The notes under the pieces were generated by a model. That model had not been told where the DNA came from. It worked only from the letters and a program-made list of their open reading frames with translations, and ran no database searches. This document shows, one piece after another, positions 7,640-13,491 of a DNA stretch of 18,824 nt (its first letter is position 1; the number at the start of each line of letters is the position of its first letter). Both the position numbers and the translations under genes were made by a program. The stretch comes from Bacteroidales bacterium UBA6360 (GTDB lineage Bacteria; Bacteroidota; Bacteroidia; Bacteroidales; UBA932), in contig DJRM01000087.1 in NCBI GenBank assembly GCA_002440085.1, positions 1-18,824 on the forward strand. The letters run 5' to 3'.

Positions 7640-8318
7640 CACGAAAAAGGTTGCGCTATACGCGAAAGCTGATTGTGCACACAATTTTATCAAACAAACT
7701 TTACGAAAAAATCTACCTCGGAGACATCTGCCAGAGGCACAGAATCGGAAACGACAGAGTGCTGAACATCATGATAAAAAAATGGCGGAAAGCGTAAGGA
7801 ATCCTCTGTCATTCAACCGGTTAAGGAACAGCGTTGTGGCAACTGGAGCACAGATTTCCGTGCCGACAACCATAGATTATGTCGGGTTCGCCGAAGACAG
7901 TTGGCTCCTGCTGCCGATGAGCAATGAGGTGGCGAAGTTTTCCGACAAGGAAACGATAAGGAAATATTACTTCATTGACAACGGCATTCTCAATCTGTTC
8001 CTTGTCAGGCAGGAACCGGCACTTCTGGAGAATCTTGTGGCAGTCCAGCTATGCCGTGTCTATGGAAAGGAAAATGTGACATACCTGAACAAAGAAAAGG
8101 AGACAGATTTCATCGTAAGCGAAGAAAGGCTGGCCATTCAGGTGACATATTCTTTGAAAGACAAGGACACATTCGACCGCGAGACGGAACCGCTGGTGTC
8201 ATTCTTCCAGGAGAACCCGGATTGGACTCCGCTGATAATCACATACGACGAAGAGGAAACAATCGAGCGGGACGGCGTGACAATCCATGCCGTCCCTGTC
8301 TGGAAATGGCTGCTATAG
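7576..8318 (+). pseudogene. 5'-truncated, frameshifted DUF4143-type ATPase
   Basis: Two overlapping frames together give the C-terminal half of a DUF4143-family AAA+ ATPase. Frame one (ATG 7576, stop 7795-7797, 73 residues) ends in ...IGNDRVLNIMIKK; frame two (from 7782, 178 residues) continues as MAESVRNPLSFNRLRN..., the normal family order. The join is at a run of seven A (7776-7782), where a -1 shift restores continuity. Frame two holds the conserved KYYFIDNGI segment and the C-terminal nuclease-like core (ENLV, TDFIV, AIQV). The P-loop domain expected upstream is absent: only repeats and about 45 unrecognised residues separate it from the S41 gene, in the same frame as the S41 stop. Most likely a decayed gene; a -1 programmed shift at A-AAA-AAA is a less likely alternative. 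Related intact gene at 11993-13276. Confidence 0.75.
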
Positions 8319-8342
8319 AATGAGCTTATCAAAAATCCAAGA

Positions 8343-8375
8343 CTTGCGAGTTTAAGCCCTACAGCAGCGGCTTGA
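8343..8375 (-). repeat. Left copy of the uvrA 3'-end direct repeat
   Basis: ccctacagcagcggcttga at 8357-8375 is identical to 13473-13491, which contains the last codons and stop of uvrA. Extending left, 28 of 33 bases match (8343-8375 versus 13459-13491), including bases downstream of the uvrA stop. Both copies have the same orientation. Beyond 8375 the match ends. Confidence 0.85.
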
Positions 8376-8384
8376 TAGATGTTT

Positions 8385-9131
8385 TCAGCGCCATGACATC
8401 CCGATGTCCCAATGGACAGCATATTTCGCGGATGTCTTTTCCTTCGGCAAGTTAAACTCTTCAAGGATAAGTTCGTATGCCTGAGGATATTCCTCCAGCC
8501 ACTTACCGACGGCAATCTCGTAGGTGTCCGATTTGAGGTTATAGAATATACGGCCACGAGGTTTGTCCTGATAGGCTCCAATATACGGACCGGAACCGTC
8601 ACCATGATACTTTTGCTTTCGGAATTCTCTTTTCCACACATCTTCATACATTTCAGAACAAGTAATCCTGCCGTCTGAAGCATTAGCCTGAGTGTAATCG
8701 CTGATTTTGTGGGAAACGACTCCAAAGAGTTCATTCTTTGAGCGGTTGTACCAAAACAATCCAACTTTTGGCTCGGAGTCCTTGCCACGGTTTGCTGCCA
8801 TCTGGGACATCACAGCAGCATATTCATCCTCGGTAAAGGCCTGCATGGAAAAGCCGGAGTTCGCACCGCTATGGGAAGTCCCGGTGAAAGAAAACGAGAT
8901 GACAATCATTTTCGTGTCATCGAAGACATAATACATTTCATCTGTCGCGGACAGTCTCCGCATCCAGATCCCTCTGTACACCCCTGCGAGTTGGACAGGC
9001 TCTCCGATTCCGGTTGCCGGGTGCTCCAGAGCATCCTTGATTATGGCCTTTACTTTTGACGTGAGGGACGGATTCGAACTCTTCAATGTCTTATATGCGT
9101 CCAGTGCGCCGGGCAGGAACTCCAGTATCAT
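8385..9131 (-). CDS. YoeB-fold toxin-like protein fused to a C-terminal domain of unknown function
   Basis: Encodes 248 residues. Residues 1 to about 84 align almost without gaps to the YoeB ribosome-dependent mRNase (KVKAIIKDALEHP, GIGEPVQLAG, IWMRRL, YYVFDD, IVISFSF). However, the residues equivalent to E. coli YoeB E46, R65 and H83 are V46, E65 and T83, so the known catalytic set is lost. A linker (about 85-120) leads to a second domain (about 121-248) beginning PKVGLFWYN, with PRGRIFYN at 191-198 and ending HWDIGMSW; I recall this as a stand-alone uncharacterised family in Bacteroidetes, from memory only. The ATG overlaps the antitoxin stop by 4 nt (ATGA), showing translational coupling. 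It may be an inactive toxin fold kept for antitoxin binding, with the C-terminal domain as effector; that is inference. Confidence 0.8.
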   Translation of the reverse strand: MILEFLPGALDAYKTLKSSNPSLTSKVKAIIKDALEHPATGIGEPVQLAGVYRGIWMRRLSATDEMYYVFDDTKMIVISFSFTGTSHSGANSGFSMQAFTEDEYAAVMSQMAANRGKDSEPKVGLFWYNRSKNELFGVVSHKISDYTQANASDGRITCSEMYEDVWKREFRKQKYHGDGSGPYIGAYQDKPRGRIFYNLKSDTYEIAVGKWLEEYPQAYELILEEFNLPKEKTSAKYAVHWDIGMSWR

Positions 9132-9379
9132 AACTCATCAATGTCAACAGCGACTGCCTTTCCGGAATTAAGCTCTTCAATTCCTGTTTCGAGCCGGCCC
9201 GACAGTCTTTCTGAAGACAGCACCTTTTCAGTTTCCTTGATTGAGTTATATTCATCGAGCGATATGAGAACCGCAGCCGTGTTGCCCCGGCTAATCAGCA
9301 GCGAGCCTGAATTATTGATGACATCATCAACATAACGCTTCACATTTGCTCTAAAATCAGAAATTGTCGCAACAGTCAT
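9128..9379 (-). CDS. YefM/Phd-family antitoxin
   Basis: Encodes 83 residues. The N-terminus MTVATISDFRANVKRYVDDV and the following ISRGNTAAVLISLDEYNSI are typical of the Phd/YefM fold, which binds operator DNA as a dimer. The C-terminal part (about 50-83) is charged and probably wraps the partner toxin. It is the first gene of a two-gene operon, and its stop overlaps the ATG of the YoeB-like gene. A perfect palindrome lies in its promoter, the expected autoregulatory site. The mRNA leader would be very short (about 10 nt) and no Shine-Dalgarno site is seen. Confidence 0.92.
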   Translation of the reverse strand: MTVATISDFRANVKRYVDDVINNSGSLLISRGNTAAVLISLDEYNSIKETEKVLSSERLSGRLETGIEELNSGKAVAVDIDEL

Positions 9380-9395
9380 ATCCTAAAAGTTTCCG

Positions 9396-9426
9396 CAAAA
9401 ATATGTACAAATTTTTGTACAGCAAA
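9396..9426 (-). promoter_or_regulatory. YefM promoter with embedded palindromic operator
   Basis: On the minus strand TTTG (9423-9426), a 19-nt spacer and TATTTTTG (9396-9403) fit the Bacteroidetes -33/-7 consensus TTTG-N19-TAnnTTTG perfectly. The spacer is almost wholly filled by an 18-bp palindrome, TGTACAAA-TT-TTTGTACA on the plus strand (9404-9421), with perfect 8-bp arms. A repressor bound there would block RNA polymerase, as expected for autoregulation by the antitoxin-toxin complex. Confidence 0.85.
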
Positions 9427-9459
9427 GAATATTCACAATAATCGGCATTTACTATGCGC

Positions 9460-9489
9460 AAAAGGGAGGGCGGACGAATCCACCCTCCC
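9460..9489 (-). terminator. Rho-independent terminator of the lipoprotein operon
   Basis: On the minus strand the RNA forms an 11-bp stem (5' arm GGGAGGGUGGA, 3' arm UCCGCCCUCCC, one G-U pair) closed by a UUCG tetraloop and followed by UUUU. The plus-strand version has a C/A mismatch and no T run, so it works in the minus direction. It ends transcripts coming from the lipoprotein gene (stop at 9617). The stretch 9490-9616 holds only AT-rich sequence with an 8-bp inverted repeat TTAATCTT/AAGATTAA. Confidence 0.8.
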
Positions 9490-9616
9490 GATCTCTTAAG
9501 TTAATCTTTTTTCTTCTCAATTAAATGCAGGAAGATTAAGTGATCTAAGACGGTTGTCTCCTATCCTTCCAGAGCAAAGGCCTTACTTTTATTGCATTCT
9601 TTTTTGCGAACTCAGG

Positions 9617-10564
9617 TTAATTACGCTCTGCTACTCCCCTGAAAGAATAAGCCACCCATCTTGCCCCAGTATCAGAAATCGGGCATGGGTATGAGAGTGA
9701 GTGACTACCGCCAAGAAACACATAAGAGCAACTCGACCAGTGAGAGCCTATGGAAGACGATGCATAACTCGCTCCTCCAGACGGATACGGCAAAAAGATC
9801 TGATGCCCATTGCGAGCAATATAGGCCACGCCCCAAATGCCATTGTACTCAGTCTCATATCGTGTACACGAGTTAAACAATTCTTCCCATTCCGACTTCG
9901 TTGGCGTGCGTGCCCAACTGCTGTTTCTGTAACACGTAACCGCATCGTCCACTCTTTCAAGAGTGGTCAAACCGTCTGCATCTGTATATTTTGAGTAAGG
10001 TTCCACAACGCCACCATAGAACTTATAATCGCTCTCCTTATTCTGGTTATCACCAGAGCGTGGAACAGTTTCTCCCCAAGCAAATAAATCACCAAGCCCT
10101 TCTATTTTATCTGTACCGACATTGGTCGAACACCACAGCACCGAAAGTCCAAGATCAACAAGCTTTCGCCCATCAAAGCCAGCATTATAGTATTCCTCTG
10201 GGTTTGGTTCGACCACAACGTTGACATACGTTGATACTGGTCCACAATCACCCTCAGCATAGGCTTGAATACGCGTTGTTCCAATACATATAGCAGTAAT
10301 CAGCCCCTGCTCATCCACATCTGCAGATGGCGCATCGAAGCCGTGATCATCATAAGGTTGATACATAAAATTCTTTGTAGAGAAGAAGCGAATGCGTCCT
10401 CCGCTTTTCCTCGGAGATACAGCAACTTGAAGTTGATATGTCTGACCCCTCACCAGGCGAAGCGTGTCTTCCACATTCAAAAATGAAATACTTTCCGCCG
10501 GTCCTTTCTTGCAGGAGCACAATATTGCCACTGCAAATAACACAATTGAGATAATTCTTTTCAT
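9617..10564 (-). CDS. Lipoprotein with Big2-like and FISUMP-like domains
   Basis: Encodes 315 residues from the ATG at 10564. The start MKRIISIVLFAVAILCSCKK is a lipoprotein signal with lipobox-type residues before a cysteine near position 16, so the protein is expected to be anchored in a membrane. Residues about 25-120 resemble a bacterial Ig-like (Big2) fold (LRLVRGQTYQLQVAVSP, VDEQGLITAICIGTTRIQA). From about 130 it follows the FISUMP (Fibrobacter succinogenes major paralogous domain) pattern common in gut Bacteroidales: VDLGLSVLWCSTNVG, GDLFAWGET, RTPTKSEWEEL, IFLPYPSGG and HWSS. Function of this family is not established; a surface or adhesive role is only a guess. An ATG 12 nt further upstream is possible. 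It follows the small gene by 24 nt, probably as one transcript ending at the 9460-9489 terminator. Confidence 0.88.
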   Translation of the reverse strand: MKRIISIVLFAVAILCSCKKGPAESISFLNVEDTLRLVRGQTYQLQVAVSPRKSGGRIRFFSTKNFMYQPYDDHGFDAPSADVDEQGLITAICIGTTRIQAYAEGDCGPVSTYVNVVVEPNPEEYYNAGFDGRKLVDLGLSVLWCSTNVGTDKIEGLGDLFAWGETVPRSGDNQNKESDYKFYGGVVEPYSKYTDADGLTTLERVDDAVTCYRNSSWARTPTKSEWEELFNSCTRYETEYNGIWGVAYIARNGHQIFLPYPSGGASYASSSIGSHWSSCSYVFLGGSHSLSYPCPISDTGARWVAYSFRGVAERN

Positions 10565-10588
10565 GTCAATAACCATTAGAACTGCCCG

Positions 10589-10828
10589 TTAGTTATCCTT
10601 TGGGATAGCAACTCCCAACTCGATTTGGTCACCGACATTCAGGTTTGCAAGATTCGGGTCACATGAAACCGCACACGCACTGTCATTCTCATAGTAAGCC
10701 GTCACTTCTTGACCGTTACTGATGAGAAGAATCTCAAATGAACGGCATCCGTCTGAGACTATAACTCTCAACTCCTGCTGCCCGTTCTCCCGTACAACTG
10801 GTTCAGATAAAATAACTGTGATTGTCAT
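10589..10828 (-). CDS. Small protein of unknown function upstream of the lipoprotein
   Basis: Encodes 79 residues from the ATG at 10828 (an alternative ATG at 10849 would precede the predicted transcription start). The sequence is mostly beta-type, acidic, and has three cysteines (one near 31 and a pair in ACAVSC near 55-60). No signal peptide or transmembrane segment is seen and I recognise no family. Its close spacing to the lipoprotein gene and shared direction suggest co-expression. Coding status is supported by the position, by the promoter-like sequence just upstream and by a plausible protein composition. Confidence 0.6.
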   Translation of the reverse strand: MTITVILSEPVVRENGQQELRVIVSDGCRSFEILLISNGQEVTAYYENDSACAVSCDPNLANLNVGDQIELGVAIPKDN

Positions 10829-10850
10829 TGTTTTTGTAAAACCACACATG

Positions 10851-10882
10851 GTAAGATAGTTTTATAGGCCGCCGACTCCAAA
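10851..10882 (-). promoter_or_regulatory. Candidate promoter for the small protein-lipoprotein operon
   Basis: On the minus strand TTTG (10879-10882), a 20-nt spacer and TATCTTAC (10851-10858) resemble the Bacteroidetes -33/-7 pattern with two mismatches in the -7 box. An 8-bp inverted repeat CGACTCCA/TGGAGTCG (10873-10880 and 10911-10918) overlaps the -33 region and could be a regulator site. Confidence 0.35.
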
Positions 10883-11231
10883 TCAGCCAAGTTTAAGCAA
10901 AAAGAAAGTGTGGAGTCGAAGCCTATCGTACCGGGGGCTCTGGTAAGCCAAAGAACAGATAAACCGCGCAATACCCCACACCCGTATATGCGATTACCTG
11001 ACGATAACTCACAGTGATACAAGGTGAAGAGTGAATGCCTTATTCCCTGTTCCTTTTTTGAATTTACCAGATTCCCAGTACAGGATAAAAGCCAAACACT
11101 TTCATCAATATGTCTGTCACCTTTCGATGACGCGACAAAGATAGAAAATGTTTTCGGTTTATGGGGATATTGCACCGCAAATTTCGGCTATTTATTCAGC
11201 ACATCGCACAAGTCCATTTTTTGTAACAATG
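10883..11231. other. Gene-free stretch between divergent lipoprotein and higBA operons
   Basis: No convincing gene. A minus-strand open frame of 116 codons (10825-11175) covers much of it, but it overlaps the promoter and start of the small gene and has an unlikely composition. A short part of it (SSGNRIYGCGVLRGLSVLW) loosely recalls the C-terminal end of FISUMP-type proteins and may be a relic of one. AT-rich sequence increases towards the higB promoter. Confidence 0.4.
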
Positions 11232-11262
11232 TTTTATTTTTCAGAATTTAGCATTATCTTTG
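11232..11262 (+). promoter_or_regulatory. higBA promoter
   Basis: TATCTTTG at 11255-11262 matches TAnnTTTG exactly, with TTTT (3 of 4 to TTTG) at 11232-11235, a 19-nt spacing. The higB ATG is at 11281, giving a very short leader. Upstream, TTGT-A-ACAA (11221-11229) and the pair ATTAT/ATAAT (11253-11257, 11267-11271) are weak candidate operator halves. Confidence 0.55.
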
Positions 11263-11280
11263 TTGAATAATCGAACGGAT

Positions 11281-11574
11281 ATGAGAATTTTTACGGAAAA
11301 GACATTAAAAGAATACATTGAGATACATTCTGATGCGAAAGCTGCAATTCAGGAATGGGTTGACATTGTTAAACGGAGCGAATGGACTTGCTTTGCCGAT
11401 GTCAGACGAACATTCAACAGTGCAGATGCCGTGGGAAATCAGCGATATGTATTCAACATAAAGGGAAACTGTTACAGGATAGTTGCAGTTATCAAATTCA
11501 CAATAAAGTTCGTTTATATCAGGTTTGTAGGTACACATTCAGAATACGACAGAATTGATTGCAGGAATATATAG
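11281..11574 (+). CDS. higB: HigB-family toxin (RelE superfamily mRNase)
   Basis: Encodes 97 residues, the usual length of the family. The order of conserved segments matches HigB: KTLKEYIEIHSDA, EWVDIVKRSEW, DVRRTFNSADAVGNQRYVFNIKGNCYRI, FVYIRFVGTHSEYD, with H86 and E88-Y89-D90 near the C-terminus. The family cleaves mRNA at the ribosome and is neutralised by HigA. The ATG at 11281 is preferred over the in-frame TTG at 11260 because the latter lies inside the promoter -7 box. Toxin before antitoxin is the classical hig order. Codons and base use are AT-richer than the core genes, consistent with transfer. Confidence 0.93.
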   Translation: MRIFTEKTLKEYIEIHSDAKAAIQEWVDIVKRSEWTCFADVRRTFNSADAVGNQRYVFNIKGNCYRIVAVIKFTIKFVYIRFVGTHSEYDRIDCRNI

Positions 11575-11593
11575 ACAAATAAACAGGCACAAA

Positions 11594-11959
11594 ATGGCAA
11601 GGATAGAAAATGAAAAACAGTATGAATGGGCCGTCGCACGAGTGGAGGAACTTCTTCCGCTTGTGACGGACGACACGCCGAAAGATGACCCCAACAGTAT
11701 TGAATTGGAGCTTCTCTCAAATATGGTGGCAGACTACTCCGACGAACATTATTCTGTCGGGCAACCAAGTCTGGCCGATGTCCTTAAACTCAGGATGTAC
11801 GAACTGGGACTCACCCAGTTAAGTCTCTCCAAACTGTTGGGCATCAGCGCATCACGCGTAAGTGAATACCTCAACGGAAAAAGCGAGCCGACATTGAAAG
11901 TCGCACGAAAAATCAGCACCGAACTTGGCATCGACGCCAACATCGTGCTTGGAGTATAG
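11594..11959 (+). CDS. higA: HigA-family antitoxin with XRE helix-turn-helix
   Basis: Encodes 121 residues. The N-terminal half (about 1-60) is acidic and helical and is expected to bind the toxin. The C-terminal half is an XRE-type helix-turn-helix (about 66-118): LADVLKLRMYELGLTQLSLSKLLGISASRVSEYLNGKSEPTL read in parts, with the recognition helix around SASRVSEYLNG. It probably represses the higBA promoter together with HigB. The gene starts 19 nt after higB and is convergent with the ATPase gene, with 33 nt between stops and no clear terminator. Confidence 0.92.
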   Translation: MARIENEKQYEWAVARVEELLPLVTDDTPKDDPNSIELELLSNMVADYSDEHYSVGQPSLADVLKLRMYELGLTQLSLSKLLGISASRVSEYLNGKSEPTLKVARKISTELGIDANIVLGV

Positions 11960-11992
11960 AACATTACTGACGAAAAGCGGAGACACAGATAC

Positions 11993-13276
11993 TTACGGCC
12001 GCAGGCATCCAATCGGGACTACATATACGCCATCTTCCGGGCGACGGTATGCGTAATCCCCCGTGGCGGTAAGAATCATTTTGAACGCGGGTGCTTTCAT
12101 TCTTGTCGTATCAATCTGATTAGACAAAGCTGTCAACGTTGCAGCCCCGTCGTCAATTAAGGATTTACCGCCAAGTTTAATCTCCACGAGCCCGTAGTAT
12201 CCTCCCCGCAAGTGTACCACGGCGTCACATTCCAAACCGTTCTTGTCGCGATAATGATACACATTTCCGTTCAAGGACTCGGCAAAAACCCTCAAGTCCC
12301 TTACGCACAATGTCTCAAAGAGGAGCCCCATTGTGTTAAGATCATGCATCAAGTCGGTCGGTCCAAGTTCGAGTGCAGCCGTGGCAATGGACGGGTCAAC
12401 AAAATATCGGGTGTCAGCCGTGCGTATCGCGGTCTTCGAACGAAGGTTAGGATTCCAGGCCGGCATATCCTCAATTACGAATATCTTCCGAAGCGCGTCC
12501 AGATAGGTGTATATGGTGCTGTCGTCAAGAGCCGAGGAATCATTGTTCTTCAAATCATCGCGCAATGTAGCGATGGACGCTTGGGTTCCTTGATGACGAG
12601 CGTATGAACGCATCAGTCGCTTGACTCTTTCGGAAGCCCTTTTCACCCCATCAACTTTTGAAATGTCCTCTTTTGTGACAGCATCGTAATAATCGAAAGC
12701 CTGTTCAAGAGCCACATCATCCGCAAGTCCTACTGCCATCGGCCAACCGCCTCTGCATATCAGGAATGCGATGTCTTTGAGTTTCAAATCATTTTTTGCA
12801 AGAATCTTGTCAGGCGACAAAAATAATTCCGACAGGCTGACACTTCCATTGGACTCGCCGGATTCAAACAACGTCATAGGACGCATCGTCAACCACGCGA
12901 ACCGCCCGGTTCCCGAATGTTCAATCTCCGCCTCCGCTTCTTTGTCAGGAACGGCAGAGCCTGTCAATATGAATTGCCCGGTCATTTGACGTTCATCGAC
13001 AATGCAACGCACTGAATCCCATAGTGTCGGAACCGTCTGCCACTCGTCTATAAGCATCGGAGTTTCTCCCCCAAGAGCCGCATCAGAATCTATTTCTAAA
13101 AGACTTCTGAACTGCTCCTTGACATCTTTTCTGGCAAGCATAACTTTGCTGGCGGCGACTTCTCCGGCAGTTGTCGTTTTACCGCACCATTTCGGTCCTT
13201 CTATCACAACAGCTCCCTTTGCCTGAAGTTTTCTATCAAGCAAAGCATCCATTATCCGATGTTTATAATCCTTCAT
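11993..13276 (-). CDS. DUF4143-family AAA+ ATPase (intact)
   Basis: Encodes 427 residues from the ATG at 13276, preferred over an in-frame TTG at 13324 that lies upstream of the promoter -7 box. Walker A GPKWCGKTT is at residues 27-35, Walker B MLIDEWQ at 74-80 and the sensor FILTGSA at 102-108. The DUF4143 part (about 195-380) includes RYFVDPS near 290 and a nuclease-like core with E321 in FETL, D351 in LECDAVV and E365-K367 in VEIKLG, which resembles the PD-(D/E)XK pattern. These ATPases are widespread in bacteria and archaea and often sit in accessory DNA; their biological role is not established. It is convergent with higA and preceded by 23-bp tandem repeats. It is from a different DUF4143 subgroup than the broken copy at 7576-8318. 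Confidence 0.92.
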   Translation of the reverse strand: MKDYKHRIMDALLDRKLQAKGAVVIEGPKWCGKTTTAGEVAASKVMLARKDVKEQFRSLLEIDSDAALGGETPMLIDEWQTVPTLWDSVRCIVDERQMTGQFILTGSAVPDKEAEAEIEHSGTGRFAWLTMRPMTLFESGESNGSVSLSELFLSPDKILAKNDLKLKDIAFLICRGGWPMAVGLADDVALEQAFDYYDAVTKEDISKVDGVKRASERVKRLMRSYARHQGTQASIATLRDDLKNNDSSALDDSTIYTYLDALRKIFVIEDMPAWNPNLRSKTAIRTADTRYFVDPSIATAALELGPTDLMHDLNTMGLLFETLCVRDLRVFAESLNGNVYHYRDKNGLECDAVVHLRGGYYGLVEIKLGGKSLIDDGAATLTALSNQIDTTRMKAPAFKMILTATGDYAYRRPEDGVYVVPIGCLRP

Positions 13277-13300
13277 AACCGCATCGTGTTTATTTTCCGA

Positions 13301-13308
13301 CAAATATA
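13301..13308 (-). promoter_or_regulatory. Candidate ATPase promoter -7 box
   Basis: The minus strand reads TATATTTG, an exact TAnnTTTG match, 25 nt upstream of the ATG at 13276. The -33 element is poor (TTTC at a 21-nt spacing, 13330-13333), and it abuts the first tandem-repeat unit. Confidence 0.45.
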
Positions 13309-13331
13309 ACACAATAATTTCCAAAATAGGA

Positions 13332-13385
13332 AATTTGGCGCGATTTTGTTCCTGAATTTGGCATCGGTTTGTTCCTGAATTTGGC
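13332..13385 (-). repeat. 23-bp tandem repeat upstream of the ATPase gene
   Basis: On the plus strand tttgttcctgaatttggc occurs at 13345-13362 and 13368-13385, a period of 23 bp. A third partial unit (aatttggc, 13332-13339) is in the same phase. The array lies immediately upstream of the candidate ATPase promoter. Confidence 0.8.
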
Positions 13386-13403
13386 TAAACATCCCTGAAA
13401 CAG

Positions 13404-13432
13404 TCTTCCGGCATCAAAATATTTCCGGAAGA
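13404..13432 (-). terminator. Hairpin downstream of uvrA, possible terminator
   Basis: TCTTCCGG (13404-13411) and CCGGAAGA (13425-13432) form an 8-bp stem with a 13-nt loop. It lies about 43 nt beyond the uvrA stop. There is no good U run, so it is only a possible terminator for uvrA. Confidence 0.3.
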
Positions 13433-13458
13433 AACGATAAGACCTTCTGCCTTAGCCG

Positions 13459-13491
13459 CTTGCTAGTTCTGTCCCTACAGCAGCGGCTTGA
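13459..13491 (-). repeat. Right copy of the direct repeat (native uvrA 3' end)
   Basis: Bases 13473-13491 cover the uvrA stop codon, its last codons (LKPLL) and two bases beyond; they are identical to 8357-8375. The weaker match extends to 13459. This copy is part of the intact uvrA gene. Confidence 0.85.

Larger units (their letters stand above)
8357..13491. mobile_element. Putative accessory island bounded by uvrA-tail direct repeats
   Basis: A segment of about 5.1 kb between the two direct copies of the uvrA 3' end. Its contents are all accessory in kind: YefM with a YoeB-fold fusion, a FISUMP-like lipoprotein with a small partner, HigB-HigA, and a DUF4143 ATPase. By eye it is more AT-rich than the flanking core genes. 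The layout resembles an element integrated at the 3' end of a gene, with one repeat restoring the gene end. No integrase, transposase or inverted terminal repeat was found, so the element would be a remnant, a passenger moved in trans, or the result of homologous exchange. Boundaries are inferred from the repeats. Confidence 0.5.

Noticed and set aside
8138..8788. Minus-strand open frame of 216 codons across the relic and YoeB-like region
   Set aside because: It overlaps the clearly coding 8385-9131 frame on the same strand and has no family features.
13332..13385. A CRISPR array
   Set aside because: Only two full units of an 18-bp repeat with 5-bp spacers and no cas genes; it is a simple tandem repeat.
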